Below are positions 45,600 to 56,275 of a DNA stretch of 64,000 bases, one piece after another. The notes under the pieces were generated by a model. It was given only the letters and a program-made list of their open reading frames with translations. It ran no database searches and had not been told where the DNA came from. A program made the translations under genes and the position numbers. Each line of letters opens with the position of its first letter. Within the stretch, counting starts at the first letter, position 1. This stretch comes from Xiphydria camelus (lineage: Eukaryota; Arthropoda; Insecta; Hymenoptera; Xiphydriidae): NCBI GenBank assembly GCA_963678675.1, contig OY783194.1, positions 23,290,278-23,354,277 on the forward strand, read 5' to 3'.

Positions 45600-46275
45600 T
45601 TTCGGGGTCACTCATTATGATGCTGATGTCCAAATCGGTCTATTCTCAAATCCAAGATGGCGGATCCAATATGGCAGATGATGAGAATAGACCGATTTGG
45701 ATATCAAGATCGTAATGAGCGACCCAAAAAACCCCCGAGTAACAAGTTTCGGGCCATAATCTTCAAATTCTAAAAATATCTGGAATTCATCATCCGCCAT
45801 CTTGGATTTGAGAATAGACCGATTTGGACATCAGCATCGTAATGAGTGACCCTGAAAACCCCCGAGTAACAAGTTTCGGGGCATAATCTTCAAATTCTAA
45901 AAATGTCTGGAATTCATCATTCGCCATCTTGGATTTGAGAATAGACCGATTTGGACATCAGCATCGTAATGAGCGACCCAAAAAACCCTCGAGTAACAAG
46001 TTTCGGGCCATAATCTTCAAATTCTAAAAATGTCTGGAATTCATCATCCGCCATCTTGGATTTGAGAATAGACCGATTTGGACATCAGCATCGTAATGAG
46101 TGACCCCGAAAACCCCCGAGTAACAAGTTTCGGGCCATAATCTTCAAATTCTAAAAATTTCTTGGATATGCCACATTGCATTCGCCATTTTGGATTTGAG
46201 AATAGACAGATTTCGATATCAGCATCGTAATGAGCGACCCAAAAAACCCCCGAGTAACAAGTTTTGAGCGATAAT
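45600..46275. repeat. Tandem array of about 127-bp units
   Basis: CGCCATCTTGGATTTGAGAA with GACCGATTTGGACATCAGCA, a GAGCGACCCAAAAAACCCCC block, GAGTAACAAGTTTCGGGCCA and a TTCTAAAAATGTCTGG block repeats from about 45795, 45922, 46049 and 46190. An inverted piece lies at 45600-45680. The last unit has diverged. Minus-strand open frames (45615-45800, 46044-46463) run through the units because the period is near a multiple of three. They are probably not genes. Confidence 0.85.
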
Positions 46276-46280
46276 CTTTC

Positions 46281-47071
46281 CTGCCAATTTACTTCCATTG
46301 TATGTGTGGATTCAAAGTCGATTTTGCCCTGCGTCCGGGGTGGTCGATATATCGACCAGCAGTTAGGTCGGGGCCTCCAAAAACTTTGAACGCCGTTATT
46401 AGGGGCAATATAATGAGAGTATGACGGGAGATTATATTTGGGGTCTAATACGAGAAAGTTCATTCAATCACAGAAGAAAAATACGAGAAATATTCATTTC
46501 TAAACTTTCCTATATAAGTATGTATTCTGTTGCACTACTAGTTTGCACTCTCTACTAGCTTTTATATCTTTTCTTTTTTGTAAATAAATGTGATTCCAAT
46601 TCATAACAAAGGTTCGTTTTACTTTTACATGCAATGAACGTGTGAAGATAGATCATTTTTTTAAATTCGTATAATTTCTCAGCGCATTCAAAAGTATCGA
46701 AGACTACAAAAGCTATTGCTTTATATCAAATCCGAATGGTTTTATCGCCAGAATAATTTTCACGACTATAATTATTTCTCTCGGAACGTCTATTTGGTTT
46801 TCGTCTCCATATTTATTTTTAAAAAAATGTAGCGCAGTCGTCTCTAAGGCTAATTTCATCCCTTCGCAACCACAGCGCGCGTTTGGAGGGCGAGGCGAAA
46901 ATGAAGGAGACACGATGAAATTGTCAAAGCCGTTAGAAAATGAAACGACCGCGAGCCTTTGTGCTCGGTTTTCCACTCGCGGGTTGAGCGCGAGGAAAAA
47001 ACCAATTTAAATACGCTATTATTGCGCAGGTATGACATTAAAGTAGCGTTGGGAGGAAAGCCAACTCGACG

Positions 47072-47133
<62 letters not shown>

Positions 47134-48200
47134 GATGGTTTTGCATTTACCCCCGCGCCAATCCGCTTTCCCGTTTGAGATTGGTTGCAGGAGAGAGGGA
47201 CCGATACGAAGGCAGCCACTTACGGGTGCGGACACTCCCGACTAATTTCCGGCAGCAAATACCCAACTTCCGGTCGCGACGATTCCTCTCTACGTCCCAC
47301 TCGACATTTTTCTCCGCATTGTTGGCCCGCCGCGAGATTCGAACGTCATCCTGCCATGACTCTTATTCTTCTATTTCTCTCCTTCTCTATGGGCACGTGC
47401 TCTTGATTGGGCACCCTCCTCGTACGTGGTGACATCTATCTTTCGTACCATCGGTTGACTCTTATTTCCTGAGATTCGCGACGTGGAAACACGACGGGGA
47501 TAATATTTTGTCAAATAAATCGATTTTCTATCTAATTGTTTCTTATCGCAGATTTTAACAAAAATATGAAAAAATTATTTACCGCGTATTTTTTTATTTT
47601 TCATTTTTGGTCTTACATAACTGGCTGGAGAACGACATTTAAAAATGAAGCTGTGTCTTGTAAGACTATCTCTCTCGCACTCATTGTTCGGTATGAGTAT
47701 CTCTCTTTGGCGTTTGCATAAAAAAAAAAGTGTGACTGAAGTATGGCAGAAATCTGGGAAGAGTTGGGCCTAGACTTTTAGCTAGAAAATTGTCTTTTTT
47801 TTTTCTCGAAAGTGATCGAATAAGCTCTATTTTAAGCCGATGTGAAAACATTGTTTAGCTGAAAGTTTCGAATACGATAGAGAGTAGCCATATTTTTTTC
47901 CAGGGGTGGGATTCTGTATAGATAGAATTTTATAATTGCTGTCATTGCGCATGTTTTGTTATACTTTGAAAAATATACGCAATATGATAGCGTTTGCAGA
48001 ATTCTATCGATACATCCCACCACAGATTTTCGCCATACTTCAGCCATACAATTTTATATGGAAACTTTTTATCTTATTTATATAAAACACCTTCTTTGGA
48101 TTCCAAGCTTTATTTTTCTCTCACTACCGCCTCTTTAATTTCACAGCTGCTTCCTTTTCATAATTTTCCGCAATTACACGCCTGTTTCTTTTCTCTTCAG
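46281..48200. other. Intronic sequence before the dystrophin exon
   Basis: Contains a GC-richer island around the CT microsatellite (46850-47470), open in several frames because of the dinucleotide repeat, and a pair of related CAGAAATCTG/CAGATTTTCG segments near 47740 and 48025 in inverted orientation. No gene. Confidence 0.4.
47074..47131. repeat. (CT)n microsatellite, 28-29 copies
   Basis: Uninterrupted dinucleotide repeat. All the Ser/Leu- or Arg/Glu-repeat frames crossing it are artefacts. Confidence 0.97.
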
Positions 48201-48299
48201 ATACGCGATTGGCTTACGGTCGAGGAAGAGATGTTACGGCAACAGGCGGTCGTCGTCGGCGACGTCGATGAAATTCTACAACTTCTCGACAAGCAAAAG
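48201..48299 (+). CDS. Dys: Dystrophin exon, start of a rod-domain spectrin repeat
   Basis: Exon of 99 nt encoding exactly 33 residues, phase 0 at both ends. The acceptor is TTTTCTCTTCAG|ATACGC and the donor is AAG|GTAAGT. The translation begins IRDWLTVEEEMLRQQ, continues AVVVGDVDEILQLL and ends DKQK. I recognise this as the insect dystrophin rod segment that in Drosophila Dys is followed by a residue run starting NVLREL. The W-L pair and the charged heptad pattern are spectrin-repeat features. The following exon was not found in the remaining 15.7 kb, so it probably lies beyond the window. Recognition comes from memory of the family and not from an alignment. Confidence 0.9.
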
Positions 48300-48427
48300 G
48301 TAAGTTCTAAGATGAATTATTTTTTACTTATAATTAAACACATTTGAGCGGGGTATAATAATAAATTAGTAGATGTCAGAATTTTTATCAATGCCACATT
48401 TTTATTGATATTTTATGCAATGAAGTA

Positions 48428-48531
48428 CAATTCGGCTGCCACATTCCAAAACACAGTATCTACTTGGTGCACAAATTTCGTTTCTAAAAAAAATGTTGGA
48501 TACTGTGTTTCGGAATGTGGCAGCCGAATTG
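48428..48531. mobile_element. 104-bp palindromic micro-MITE
   Basis: CAATTCGGCTGCCACATTCC and AAAACACAGTATC are inverted as GATACTGTGTTT and GGAATGTGGCAGCCGAATTG around a 35-bp loop. Confidence 0.75.
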
Positions 48532-49256
48532 ATCGTAACAATTGGATTTTTCTCCGCTATAAAATAGTATTGGAACGGCCATCGCTATCCAGATAGATAT
48601 CAATACTGAAAATAGTATAAAATAGTAGGTGTATGGTTGTATGGGAAGCCTACGTTCACGCGTCGGGCAGATATTCTGTCCTTGGATTTACAATTCACTA
48701 TCAATTCACAATCAATTTTATCTAAGTTATACATACCTCCGCACATTTTATGTCTTCATATCTATGTTTATCAGTAAGCGGTTAATTCACCAGAAAAAAA
48801 TATGTAAACACACCCTCCAAGTCGTAAATCTTCAAGTTTCTTAACCAACGGTTGAGCGTAGCCCGAGGAAAAATTTCCAACTTATAAGACTTTCAGACCG
48901 GAAGCAGCGCCGCGGCGCGCCGTTTCGCAATCCTCCTCTCTACGTCGGTAACGAGCTTTTCCCTGACTTACCGACGAAGGGACAACGGGCAAATAACCAT
49001 GCATCCGCGAATTTCTTCCTGGTGTTGCGATGGTAAATATCCCACGAAATTCCTGGTACACGAAATTCCTGTAACACCTTCTCGAAGCGTCGCTTACCAC
49101 TCGGTCGATGGCAGCGCCATCTTCCGGCCGGCCAACCGAAACGCGTAAAGATTTCGAGCGCGCTACCCGGGCTCCTCCAGGTGGAAACAAGTGGCTCCAT
49201 CGCGTTTCCAGACGAACTGCGTTGCCGGACAGGGAAGGCTGACATTGACATTGGCA

Positions 49257-49279
49257 TTAAGGCCAGGTTCTGCTGGATT
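49257..49279 (+). repeat. Left TTAA plus 19-bp TIR of the Mutator-like element
   Basis: TTAA then GGCCAGGTTCTGCTGGATT. It exactly mirrors 51995-52017. Confidence 0.88.
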
Positions 49280-52013
49280 ACGCTCATTTTTGAAATAATT
49301 AGTATTAATTGTACAAGAAATATTAAAAATCAAAACTTTGTACAGGTGAAAGTACACATATTTAACTACTAAAAAAAAATATTTTTGAATTTTTTTTCAA
49401 AATGGCGGCTCCCAAAATGGCGGCTGAAAATTGTCCAATTATTTGGTGGTTGGAAAGATTTCTCGAGAACCAATCATCTGAAAGCAAAAAACAAAAGAGA
49501 TTCTTAATCTAGATGGAATTGGTTATCGTATTGACCACTCTGAGATTTTTTCACCGAAAAACAACAAAATGGCGGACTTATGAATTTTTCGACCTATTTT
49601 ATGCACTTACAATTGTTTATAACTTTTTTAAAAAACAATCGATATATCTGATTGTGGTCAATACGATAGAGAGACATCTAAGAAGCAAAATGCCGTTTGA
49701 ATCAAGTCGATAAATGGAATAGTTTTTGAAAAAACTTTCCGACCAGTTGAAAAAACGTGGTTTCGAGAAAAAGCAGTTTAAAGTTTTTTTTGTGAAAAAT
49801 CGTAAAAAAAAGTGGTTTTCACTTACATATCCATTCCAGCTTCGTACACAACTCCTTCTCGATCTTCGTAGGCATCATTTTCCAGGCTTCTTGCATTTCT
49901 AGCCGCAGTTCGCTGCTCCTTGGACGCTTCAGAGGCTTCAAACTCGGCCCGATCAACACGCTTCTCGTTGACCTTATCAGCGTACTGCCTAGCTTGCGGA
50001 CCAATTTTGATGCCCATTACTTCCATAACTTTCAATATTGCTAGGAATCCTTCATTGAATATGCAAGCAGCACTAAGAGCCGCAATTTCCAGTGTTTGTT
50101 TTCCAACAAACTTGTGTTTAGGGGCTATGTTCCATACACAAGAATTATAACTTTCGTTATTATTTTGAGTATTAGCCCCTAAACACCTCTCGAGCAGCTT
50201 TTCGTCAGTCAAATCTTCGTAAATGGGTTGTAAAAGTTCTTGTACTTCTTGATCAAAAGCCGGAGGATGTTTGAAATTCTGCGATTGACCTGTAGCTGCT
50301 GCCTTTTGAAAATCGCACCAGGAATCCGCTCCGGCTGGACAATACTCGTGCTGCGGTCTAGCGTCGGTGGAGCACTTGTGAAAAAGTGAAGCGAGAATTG
50401 CTTTTTTCATGTCTGTCACAGAGTCGGGATGGGCAAGCACAGCTTTTTTGAAATAGGTCGATAATTTTGAAAGTTGAGCTTCGGTGAATTTTAAAGATTG
50501 TACTGGAGGTTGGTCTGATTTTTTAGTCCTCTTTTTTTTTGGTACTACTTCACCTCTTTGTAATGCCTGTTTTGTTTCCTGTGCTTTCAGAGCTCTCTTT
50601 ACTTTTGCAAGGCCTTTTTTTGCTTCCTTGCCGCGTTTATAAATGCTCTTGCCTACATGTAAAACACACGCTTTTTTCTTTACTTTCAGAACATCACCGT
50701 ACGGTTCACAATCTTCGAGATGTCTGAAAGTCTTGCTATCGCCGTCGCCGATGTAATACTCATACATAACATCGTATTGCTCCACAGACCTCAAGAACAT
50801 TTCTTTCACTCCTTCGACTTCTATGAGACCGGCACTTCCATCGTGATCTCGCGTACAATTCCCTGCTTCACAATGCTCAGTAAACCAAGCATCGAACTCT
50901 GGTGTATTTTCGGGAAACTGTTTCGAATAATTGCGGCATGCTTGGCAAATTTTTGACTTGACGACAACATCTACGACTTTATTTGAATATTTGCCAATCA
51001 AACTCACAATACCAAGGAGAGCTGTATAACCTCTTTTAGGCCAAGACCCATCACCCGAGACAGTAAGCCGATTTTCAGGAAATCCTTTTTCTTTATTTCT
51101 TTCTTTCTCTTCTTTGACGGCTTTTCTAAAAACTACTTCACTGACGGCTTTTATTGCAATGTCAACATGCTGTAAGCACTTATAATAACCGTCTAAACTC
51201 AAAGCACTCACTGAAATGTCCATCAGTCCACAAAAATTTAACAATCCATAAAAGCCAATTCCTAGTAAGCGAAATACATAAACCATCCTTCGGTTTATTT
51301 CATAACCGCTACTTATTTTTGAACAGGAAGGGATTGCTTCACTTTTCTCACAATCACAATTCATTTGTAATTCAAAACCAAGTCCTTTCGAATTACTCTT
51401 TCCAAAATCGGGTTTTTTATGACAGTTTGCACAAATAACTCTCTGCTGCAATGATAAAAATAAAGACCACTGAACGATTACGTAAGCTACAGATGGATAG
51501 ACAGTCGGTTCAAATTGTGCATCTGTTTCTTCGAGTTTTTTAGCAGCAGCACTGGTACTTTGAGTATTACTATCTGAGGTGTATTGATTGCCATGAAACA
51601 ACTTTTTTCTCGGTTTATAGTCAAAGTCTCTTCCTTTTTTCCGGTCTGACATGATGATTTCAAGCGCGCACGAAAATAAATTTACCAACGTAAAATCTGA
51701 TGCCTACAAGGACTCCAGGCAGACTAAACTGTGCAGGACACTTTAGAAATGAATGAGAGAGAAAAATTTAGAAAGTTGGAGGGGTAGAGAGCAATATGAG
51801 TCGGCTCGGCGGCTTGCAGCAGCTGCCTTTGTGCGAAGGGCTCGAGCGGTCAAGATTTGCCTCGGCGCGCGTGACTCACACCGCTTGCCCACGGCTTTCC
51901 TCGCCTCGCAGGCCTTCGGGACCAATTTTAAAACATTTCTAGGAGTATTTTTGAGCAAAATATGCAATAAAAAAAAATTCGATTTTTTGAAAAAAATCCA
52001 GCAGAACCTGGCC
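49261..52013 (-). mobile_element. 2.75-kb Mutator-like DNA transposon, apparently autonomous, TTAA target duplication
   Basis: The termini GGCCAGGTTCTGCTGGATT (49261-49279, inverted at 51995-52013) are exact 19-bp inverted repeats. TTAA flanks both ends. The element carries one long intact transposase frame on the minus strand and AT-rich flanking sequence, and interrupts a GC-richer intronic patch. Mutator superfamily elements usually make 8-11 bp duplications, so the TTAA flank is unusual and recalls Sola- or piggyBac-type targets. No frame-breaking mutation is visible, which suggests recent insertion. Confidence 0.85.
49823..51652 (-). CDS. Mutator-like DDE transposase
   Basis: The frame is open for 621 codons from 51688. 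I prefer the second in-frame Met at 51652 (609 aa), because MSDRKKGRDFDYKPRKKLF looks like a natural basic N-terminus, whereas the first 12 residues are hydrophobic and lie in AT-rich DNA. Numbering from the longer start: C86, C89, C111, C113 and C122 form a putative N-terminal zinc region. SGDGSWPKRG carries D213. ICQAC (C248, C251) and H272, C273, C278 and H282 form the Cys/His insert typical of the family. IGDGDSKT carries D315. NNNESYNSCVW carries E512. The last third is charged (590-610). The order fits the Mutator-like transposase domain family of arthropods (Pfam 'Mutator', PF20700, from memory). It cuts and pastes its element by recognising the flanking TIRs. No stops or frameshifts are visible, so it may be active. 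The stop codon overlaps a donor-like GTAAGT. Confidence 0.88.
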   Translation of the reverse strand: MSDRKKGRDFDYKPRKKLFHGNQYTSDSNTQSTSAAAKKLEETDAQFEPTVYPSVAYVIVQWSLFLSLQQRVICANCHKKPDFGKSNSKGLGFELQMNCDCEKSEAIPSCSKISSGYEINRRMVYVFRLLGIGFYGLLNFCGLMDISVSALSLDGYYKCLQHVDIAIKAVSEVVFRKAVKEEKERNKEKGFPENRLTVSGDGSWPKRGYTALLGIVSLIGKYSNKVVDVVVKSKICQACRNYSKQFPENTPEFDAWFTEHCEAGNCTRDHDGSAGLIEVEGVKEMFLRSVEQYDVMYEYYIGDGDSKTFRHLEDCEPYGDVLKVKKKACVLHVGKSIYKRGKEAKKGLAKVKRALKAQETKQALQRGEVVPKKKRTKKSDQPPVQSLKFTEAQLSKLSTYFKKAVLAHPDSVTDMKKAILASLFHKCSTDARPQHEYCPAGADSWCDFQKAAATGQSQNFKHPPAFDQEVQELLQPIYEDLTDEKLLERCLGANTQNNNESYNSCVWNIAPKHKFVGKQTLEIAALSAACIFNEGFLAILKVMEVMGIKIGPQARQYADKVNEKRVDRAEFEASEASKEQRTAARNARSLENDAYEDREGVVYEAGMDM

Positions 52014-52017
52014 TTAA
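51995..52017 (-). repeat. Right 19-bp TIR plus TTAA of the Mutator-like element
   Basis: Inverse of the left terminus followed by TTAA. The two copies of TTAA are the target duplication. Confidence 0.88.
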
Positions 52018-53080
52018 GCGGCCAGCGACCGTTGCCACGCCTTCTCTTTTCCTATCCTCGATTTTCCTTTCTGGCGACGGGGTAGGTGCGCCATTTGTTT
52101 CGCGCGCAGTCGTAGCGCTCGCCGCAAGCCCTTCCCGGCACTTCCCGCTTCCGGTGTTCTCACACGAGAGCCGCGTGCAGCAGGTTGTTCTATTTTGCGA
52201 CGTCGGCCGACAGGAACGGGCGAAAAAGGAGGGGGAGAAAGGAATGGGGTGTCGCTCGATAATCCGGTGGAGAATTCGTTCTCGGGGATATCTGCGAGAC
52301 GCTTTTCTTCGTTGTTATGCGTGCGTGGCACGTGCCGGCCATATCTCATTTTCAAGCTTTTTCGTGTTTTATCTGCGCCGCCTACCCTCCGAACCGCCCC
52401 CTTGATTACCCGTGGAAGATTGTGACTGTGTACTCGTGTTATAAACACGTGTGCATGCGTCTACTCACGCGAAAACTACTCTTGCCAAGGGAAAAGCTGG
52501 ACGTTTTCATATTAGGGATATGCTGATTTAATTTGTATTGGATTCTGACTGAATTTTTTTTCGGGTAACATTACTTACATGTATTGTTACGGTATTGAAG
52601 AATCATTGTTTCTGCCTTATTATACATTTTTGCGTCAATCATTTTTCATTTTTGCAATTTTGTAATTTTATCGTTATAATTCAATTTTAGGCCAAAACGG
52701 GAAATTTTTTTTTAATTCGAACGACACTATGTTTATGCAAAGTTAATGAGTATTCTTTGAATTTTCGGATTCTACGTTGTTTTCAATGCAACCTCCTAAT
52801 ACAGATTTTTTAAGACTAAATCCGAATTTTGAAGCAAAAAGTAGCTAGCAATTGAAGTTTTTGAAAAAATAAAAGCGCCTCTCGTCTAACGAGAGGAGTC
52901 CGCTTATACTTGTTCGAAATTTATTGCTCCATGAAGGATAATCGATGCTAGTTGATGTTTTTTTAATGCTGAACCCGAATCCGTAAGCAAGATATCGATA
53001 TAGCACGTCGAGGTTTTGAGAAAAACTACGTCAAAAATCCGCTAATTCGAAATTTTTATGATTTTTACTTCATTTTTTTA
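52014..53080. other. Intronic GC-richer patch then AT-rich sequence
   Basis: 52014-52480 continues the GC-rich patch that begins near 48880 on the other side of the transposon. It has several open frames on both strands (up to 144 codons) but no recognisable domain. Confidence 0.4.
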
Positions 53081-53302
53081 GTCCTTTCAGATCTGATGTA
53101 TACGAGTATGTACATTGGTTGTAGCTATTTTATTAAAAAATGTTACGCAGAAATACAATTTTGTACTGTTTGCACATAAACAGGGACATGTTTTCAAAAG
53201 AGAAAATGTAACTTGCAGTACAAAATTGTATTTTTGCGTAACATTTTTTAATAAAATAACGAAAATCAATGTACATACTCGTGTACACCAGGTCTGAAAG
53301 GG
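53081..53302. mobile_element. 222-bp palindromic MITE, TTAA on one side
   Basis: (C)CCTTTCAGA(T/C)CTG(A/G)TGTA(T/C)ACGAG and ATGTACATTG are inverted. The arms continue through AAAAAATGTTACGCAAAAAT and ACAATTTTGTACTG. TTAA follows the right end; the left flank is TTA. It resembles the CCCTTTC-ended TTAA element at 24570. Confidence 0.72.
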
Positions 53303-54867
53303 TTAAGGTATTCCTAGCACTTAGGAGCGTATTTTCAAGGTGTCACAGGCGGGCCCCTTATAAATCAGTAATTCTACGTCATATAATATACCCATATTCC
53401 CAACAAAATTGTGTCGCCTAGATGCACACACATCACTGTCACCACGTGTATGATGCAACGTTGCCAATTCTATTTAACGTTATGTTTTATCGTTAAAAAA
53501 CTACGTTTCGCTGTTTATGAACATCAATATATGTGTTAAACAGTCGGTGACCTTATATTTTTATGGACTCAAAAAATTCTATGCAGTTTTGTGAAGATAT
53601 GGAAATGGCTTTATTTAATATGTATAATTTTTAAACATGTGGATGTCGGCATTAAAATGTGGAAGAGTGGATTTTTCCATAAGGTTACATGTTAAATTTT
53701 CAAATTTAAAAATAAAAATTCTTTTTTAAATTCCCGGAAAAATAATCTTACGATATTAATTTCCATTCTACTAGAAATTAGCATTCTCTGAAATTTCTCA
53801 TCTCGCGCTGGGAATACCTTAAGAACGTGAGATGTTGAAAAAAAAGAGAAGATAAATTTAGAATTAACCATTCGAGATTCATATGACCCATCTAATTTCG
53901 TTTTTCATAATGAAATAGGTCTCATTTTTTAGACCAGTGTAATTGGACTTGCTTTCAATTCTTCCATTTCCTATTACCCTGCAGCGGTATTATATTTCCT
54001 CTAGTTTTTTTCAGTACTCTCTCTTGTAGTCTCATTCGTTACACACGCCTGTACTCCTCTCGCGTGAACGCTCTACCGCTTCATTTTTCTTCATCTTCTT
54101 TTTATGAAACTTCGTCTACTCGCCAAAGCGTCGTCTGCGCTCCCCGATTATTTTTCCGCAGAGAAAATGCCACGTTACTTAGGTGGGATAAATTACATTC
54201 AAGATAAAAGGTCTTCGCGACGTTTTATTGCCGCGCATTATGCTCGCGCGTGTGCGTATACATACACATATATTACAATTAATTCGAAAAGCGGCCAGAC
54301 GTTGTCTGATCCCGGATAATTTTGCGCGAACGATCACCTGCTCTTTTGCTGACACTCACATTGGAAAACCAGATCAATAAAGAATAGAAAATAATAAATA
54401 TATACAGGTAAAGGCTTCGTTTAGAGAACCTACATTAAGTACCTACGTTTGAAAAAAAAATAAAATCGGATAATACTGTAATCGACTGTGGCCAAAAACA
54501 ATGGGGCTGATACCGCGCTGTTGCTATTGATTTCCGATTGAGAAGACAGAGCCGAAGTGTGTGGTACACAAGAGCGGAGAAGACGGGTGAGAAAGGGTGG
54601 GAGAGTATAGGTAGGCTCACTCTCCCTAGAACTCGAGACTAGGTTCTTGCCAGTCGGTCTGTTCCGGGCCAGGCGAATTATGCGACTTGTTCGTCTGTAT
54701 ACAGGCTGTTTCGCTTGGAAGGTCCGTAGTGGGCGTGGCTTAGTCACGCCAATACAACCGATCATTGTCGAGTTGCCATTTATTGGCGAGATAAGTTTTG
54801 ACGAAATTAAGTTGCACTCCAGATAAAGTTATCGAACGAGATGCTCTGTATACGAAATGCAGAGCTT
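53303..54867. other. Intronic sequence, nothing recognised
   Basis: Short frames only. The 111-codon minus frame at 54430-54765 shows no domain. Confidence 0.45.
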
Positions 54868-55446
54868 AAACCTTCCGGGGGCGTAATCCTCGGATAAAAA
54901 TAAGACAAAAAGTTTCTATCAATATGGTCCGGAAATGCTTTATAAAGAAGCTACGCCCCTTCGAACGGGGCACCTTGAAGACGGTTTTTCCTCAATATTT
55001 CCAAAACCGTTAACAATAAAATTTTGAAAATACATAAACGGTGACTTGGCGTCACATACAGGGAAGGTTAATGGCTAAAATAACCCTATTTTTTTAGGTT
55101 TCAGTTTATTATGGTTTTTGTTCAAAATTATAAAATTTCAAAGTTTTTTACGTAAAAAAGGTGCTCTTAGTTCATCTCAATAGAATGAACCGTTTCCGAG
55201 AAAATTAATTCTGAAAATAGGGTTATTTTAGCTATTAACCTTCCGGGTATGTGACGCCCCTGACAAACATTTTTAAATTCCGAATTCAGAATCGAGTTCA
55301 GCGCCGAGTTTATACCGTGTATGTATTTTCAAAATTTTATTGTTAACGGTTTCATTATAAAGCATTTCCGGACCCATGTTGATAGGAACTTTTTGTCTTA
55401 TTTTTATCCGACGATTATGCTCCCGGAAGGTTTGAAACACCCTGTA
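54868..55446. mobile_element. Palindromic element with a second inverted pair, TACAGGGTG right end
   Basis: AAACCTTCCGGG-GC-TAATC, GGATAAAAATAAGACAAAAAG and TCCGGAAATGCTTTAT are inverted at the right end, which then reads to TACAGGGTGTTTC. Inside, CACATAC-GGGAAGGTTAATG and AAAATAACCCTATTTT are inverted around 55110-55240. The left extreme is decayed. Mariner/Tc1-like terminus. Confidence 0.65.
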
Positions 55447-55714
55447 TATGGGATATTCCATGCCAAATCGCCAGCTTTTAACCCCGATCATTTTTAATAC
55501 GAACAATTTATTTCTATATTATAGTTTCTCATCTAATGAAAATTTATTTTGTGTCGATTTCATTTTGAAACCTTAAACTTTGTTAATTAAATCAATTATC
55601 CCTGATACGTACATATTATTATTCACAATTAATTTATTTAAATTTATATTCTGAGCGAAGGAAATGAATCGGAGGAATTATAAATAGAAAGTGGTATCTT
55701 TATGTAACCAAAAC

Positions 55715-55965
55715 ACATCATTTTATTTATCGCTTACATAGGTACATTTGCGAATACTGTGCTAATAATAATTTTCATATATTGAAACGAAAAAAAAGTT
55801 GGAAATTCGTTTTCAAAATGGAAAACGTATACCATCCACGCAGAGAATGCACTGTTTAATTCCCCCATCGAACGGCTTATTCATGTTAAGCAGTTCTCAA
55901 GTTCAGAAAATTATTATTTGCGCACAGTATCCGCAAATGTATATAAGCGATAAATAAAATAATGT
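55715..55965. mobile_element. 251-bp palindromic MITE
   Basis: ACATCATTTTATTTATCGCT, ACATTTGCG-ATACTGTGC and AATAATAATTTTC are inverted, about 60 bp per arm with few mismatches. The central 130 bp is unique. Confidence 0.72.
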
Positions 55966-56156
55966 CTTCTCGGTCGCCATACAATCAATTTTAAATCTCC
56001 TCGGCGTCGTAAATTCCGAAGACACTCGTTCGTCACACGACTAGTTACCAAACATACCGCAAGCCAAATGATTTGACACTGCACTCGCTAATATATTACT
56101 GGTAATATATTCAAGTTAAAGAGATACAGTAGTTTGATGATATAATCGTGGTTCAC

Positions 56157-56275
56157 GTTTCGTTCGCGTTCGGACTGTGGTCCTCTTATATAGTAACTCG
56201 CCGCCGTTGCACTACCGAGAGCCGCGAGCCGAGGGCTGAGAGGGTCTGCGCCATCTGGCGGCAGGCCGCCACAAC
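56157..56275 (+). repeat. LTR-family fragment with a TATA box
   Basis: TCTTATATAGTAACTCGCCG, then GAGAGCCGCGAGCCGAGGGC, GCGCCATCTGGCGGCAGGCC and GCCACAAC. Same ordered motifs as the solo LTR at 41500. No 5' end or target duplication identified. Confidence 0.6.

Larger units (their letters stand above)
21859..48200 (+). other. 26.3-kb dystrophin intron
   Basis: The intron runs from GTAAGT after the linker exon to a strong polypyrimidine acceptor (CTTTTCTCTTCAG) before the spectrin-repeat exon. Both flanking exons are in phase 0. The intron carries most of the transposable elements in this window, including the satellite-armed element with its own gene. I saw no additional dystrophin exon in it. 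Confidence 0.65.

Noticed and set aside
46856..47432. Long frames rich in Ser/Leu or Arg/Glu (up to 157 codons)
   Set aside because: They exist only because the (CT)n repeat has no stops in any frame.
52014..52448. 144-codon minus frame ending near the transposon
   Set aside because: Arg/Pro-rich frame in a GC-rich patch with overlapping frames on the other strand and no domain.
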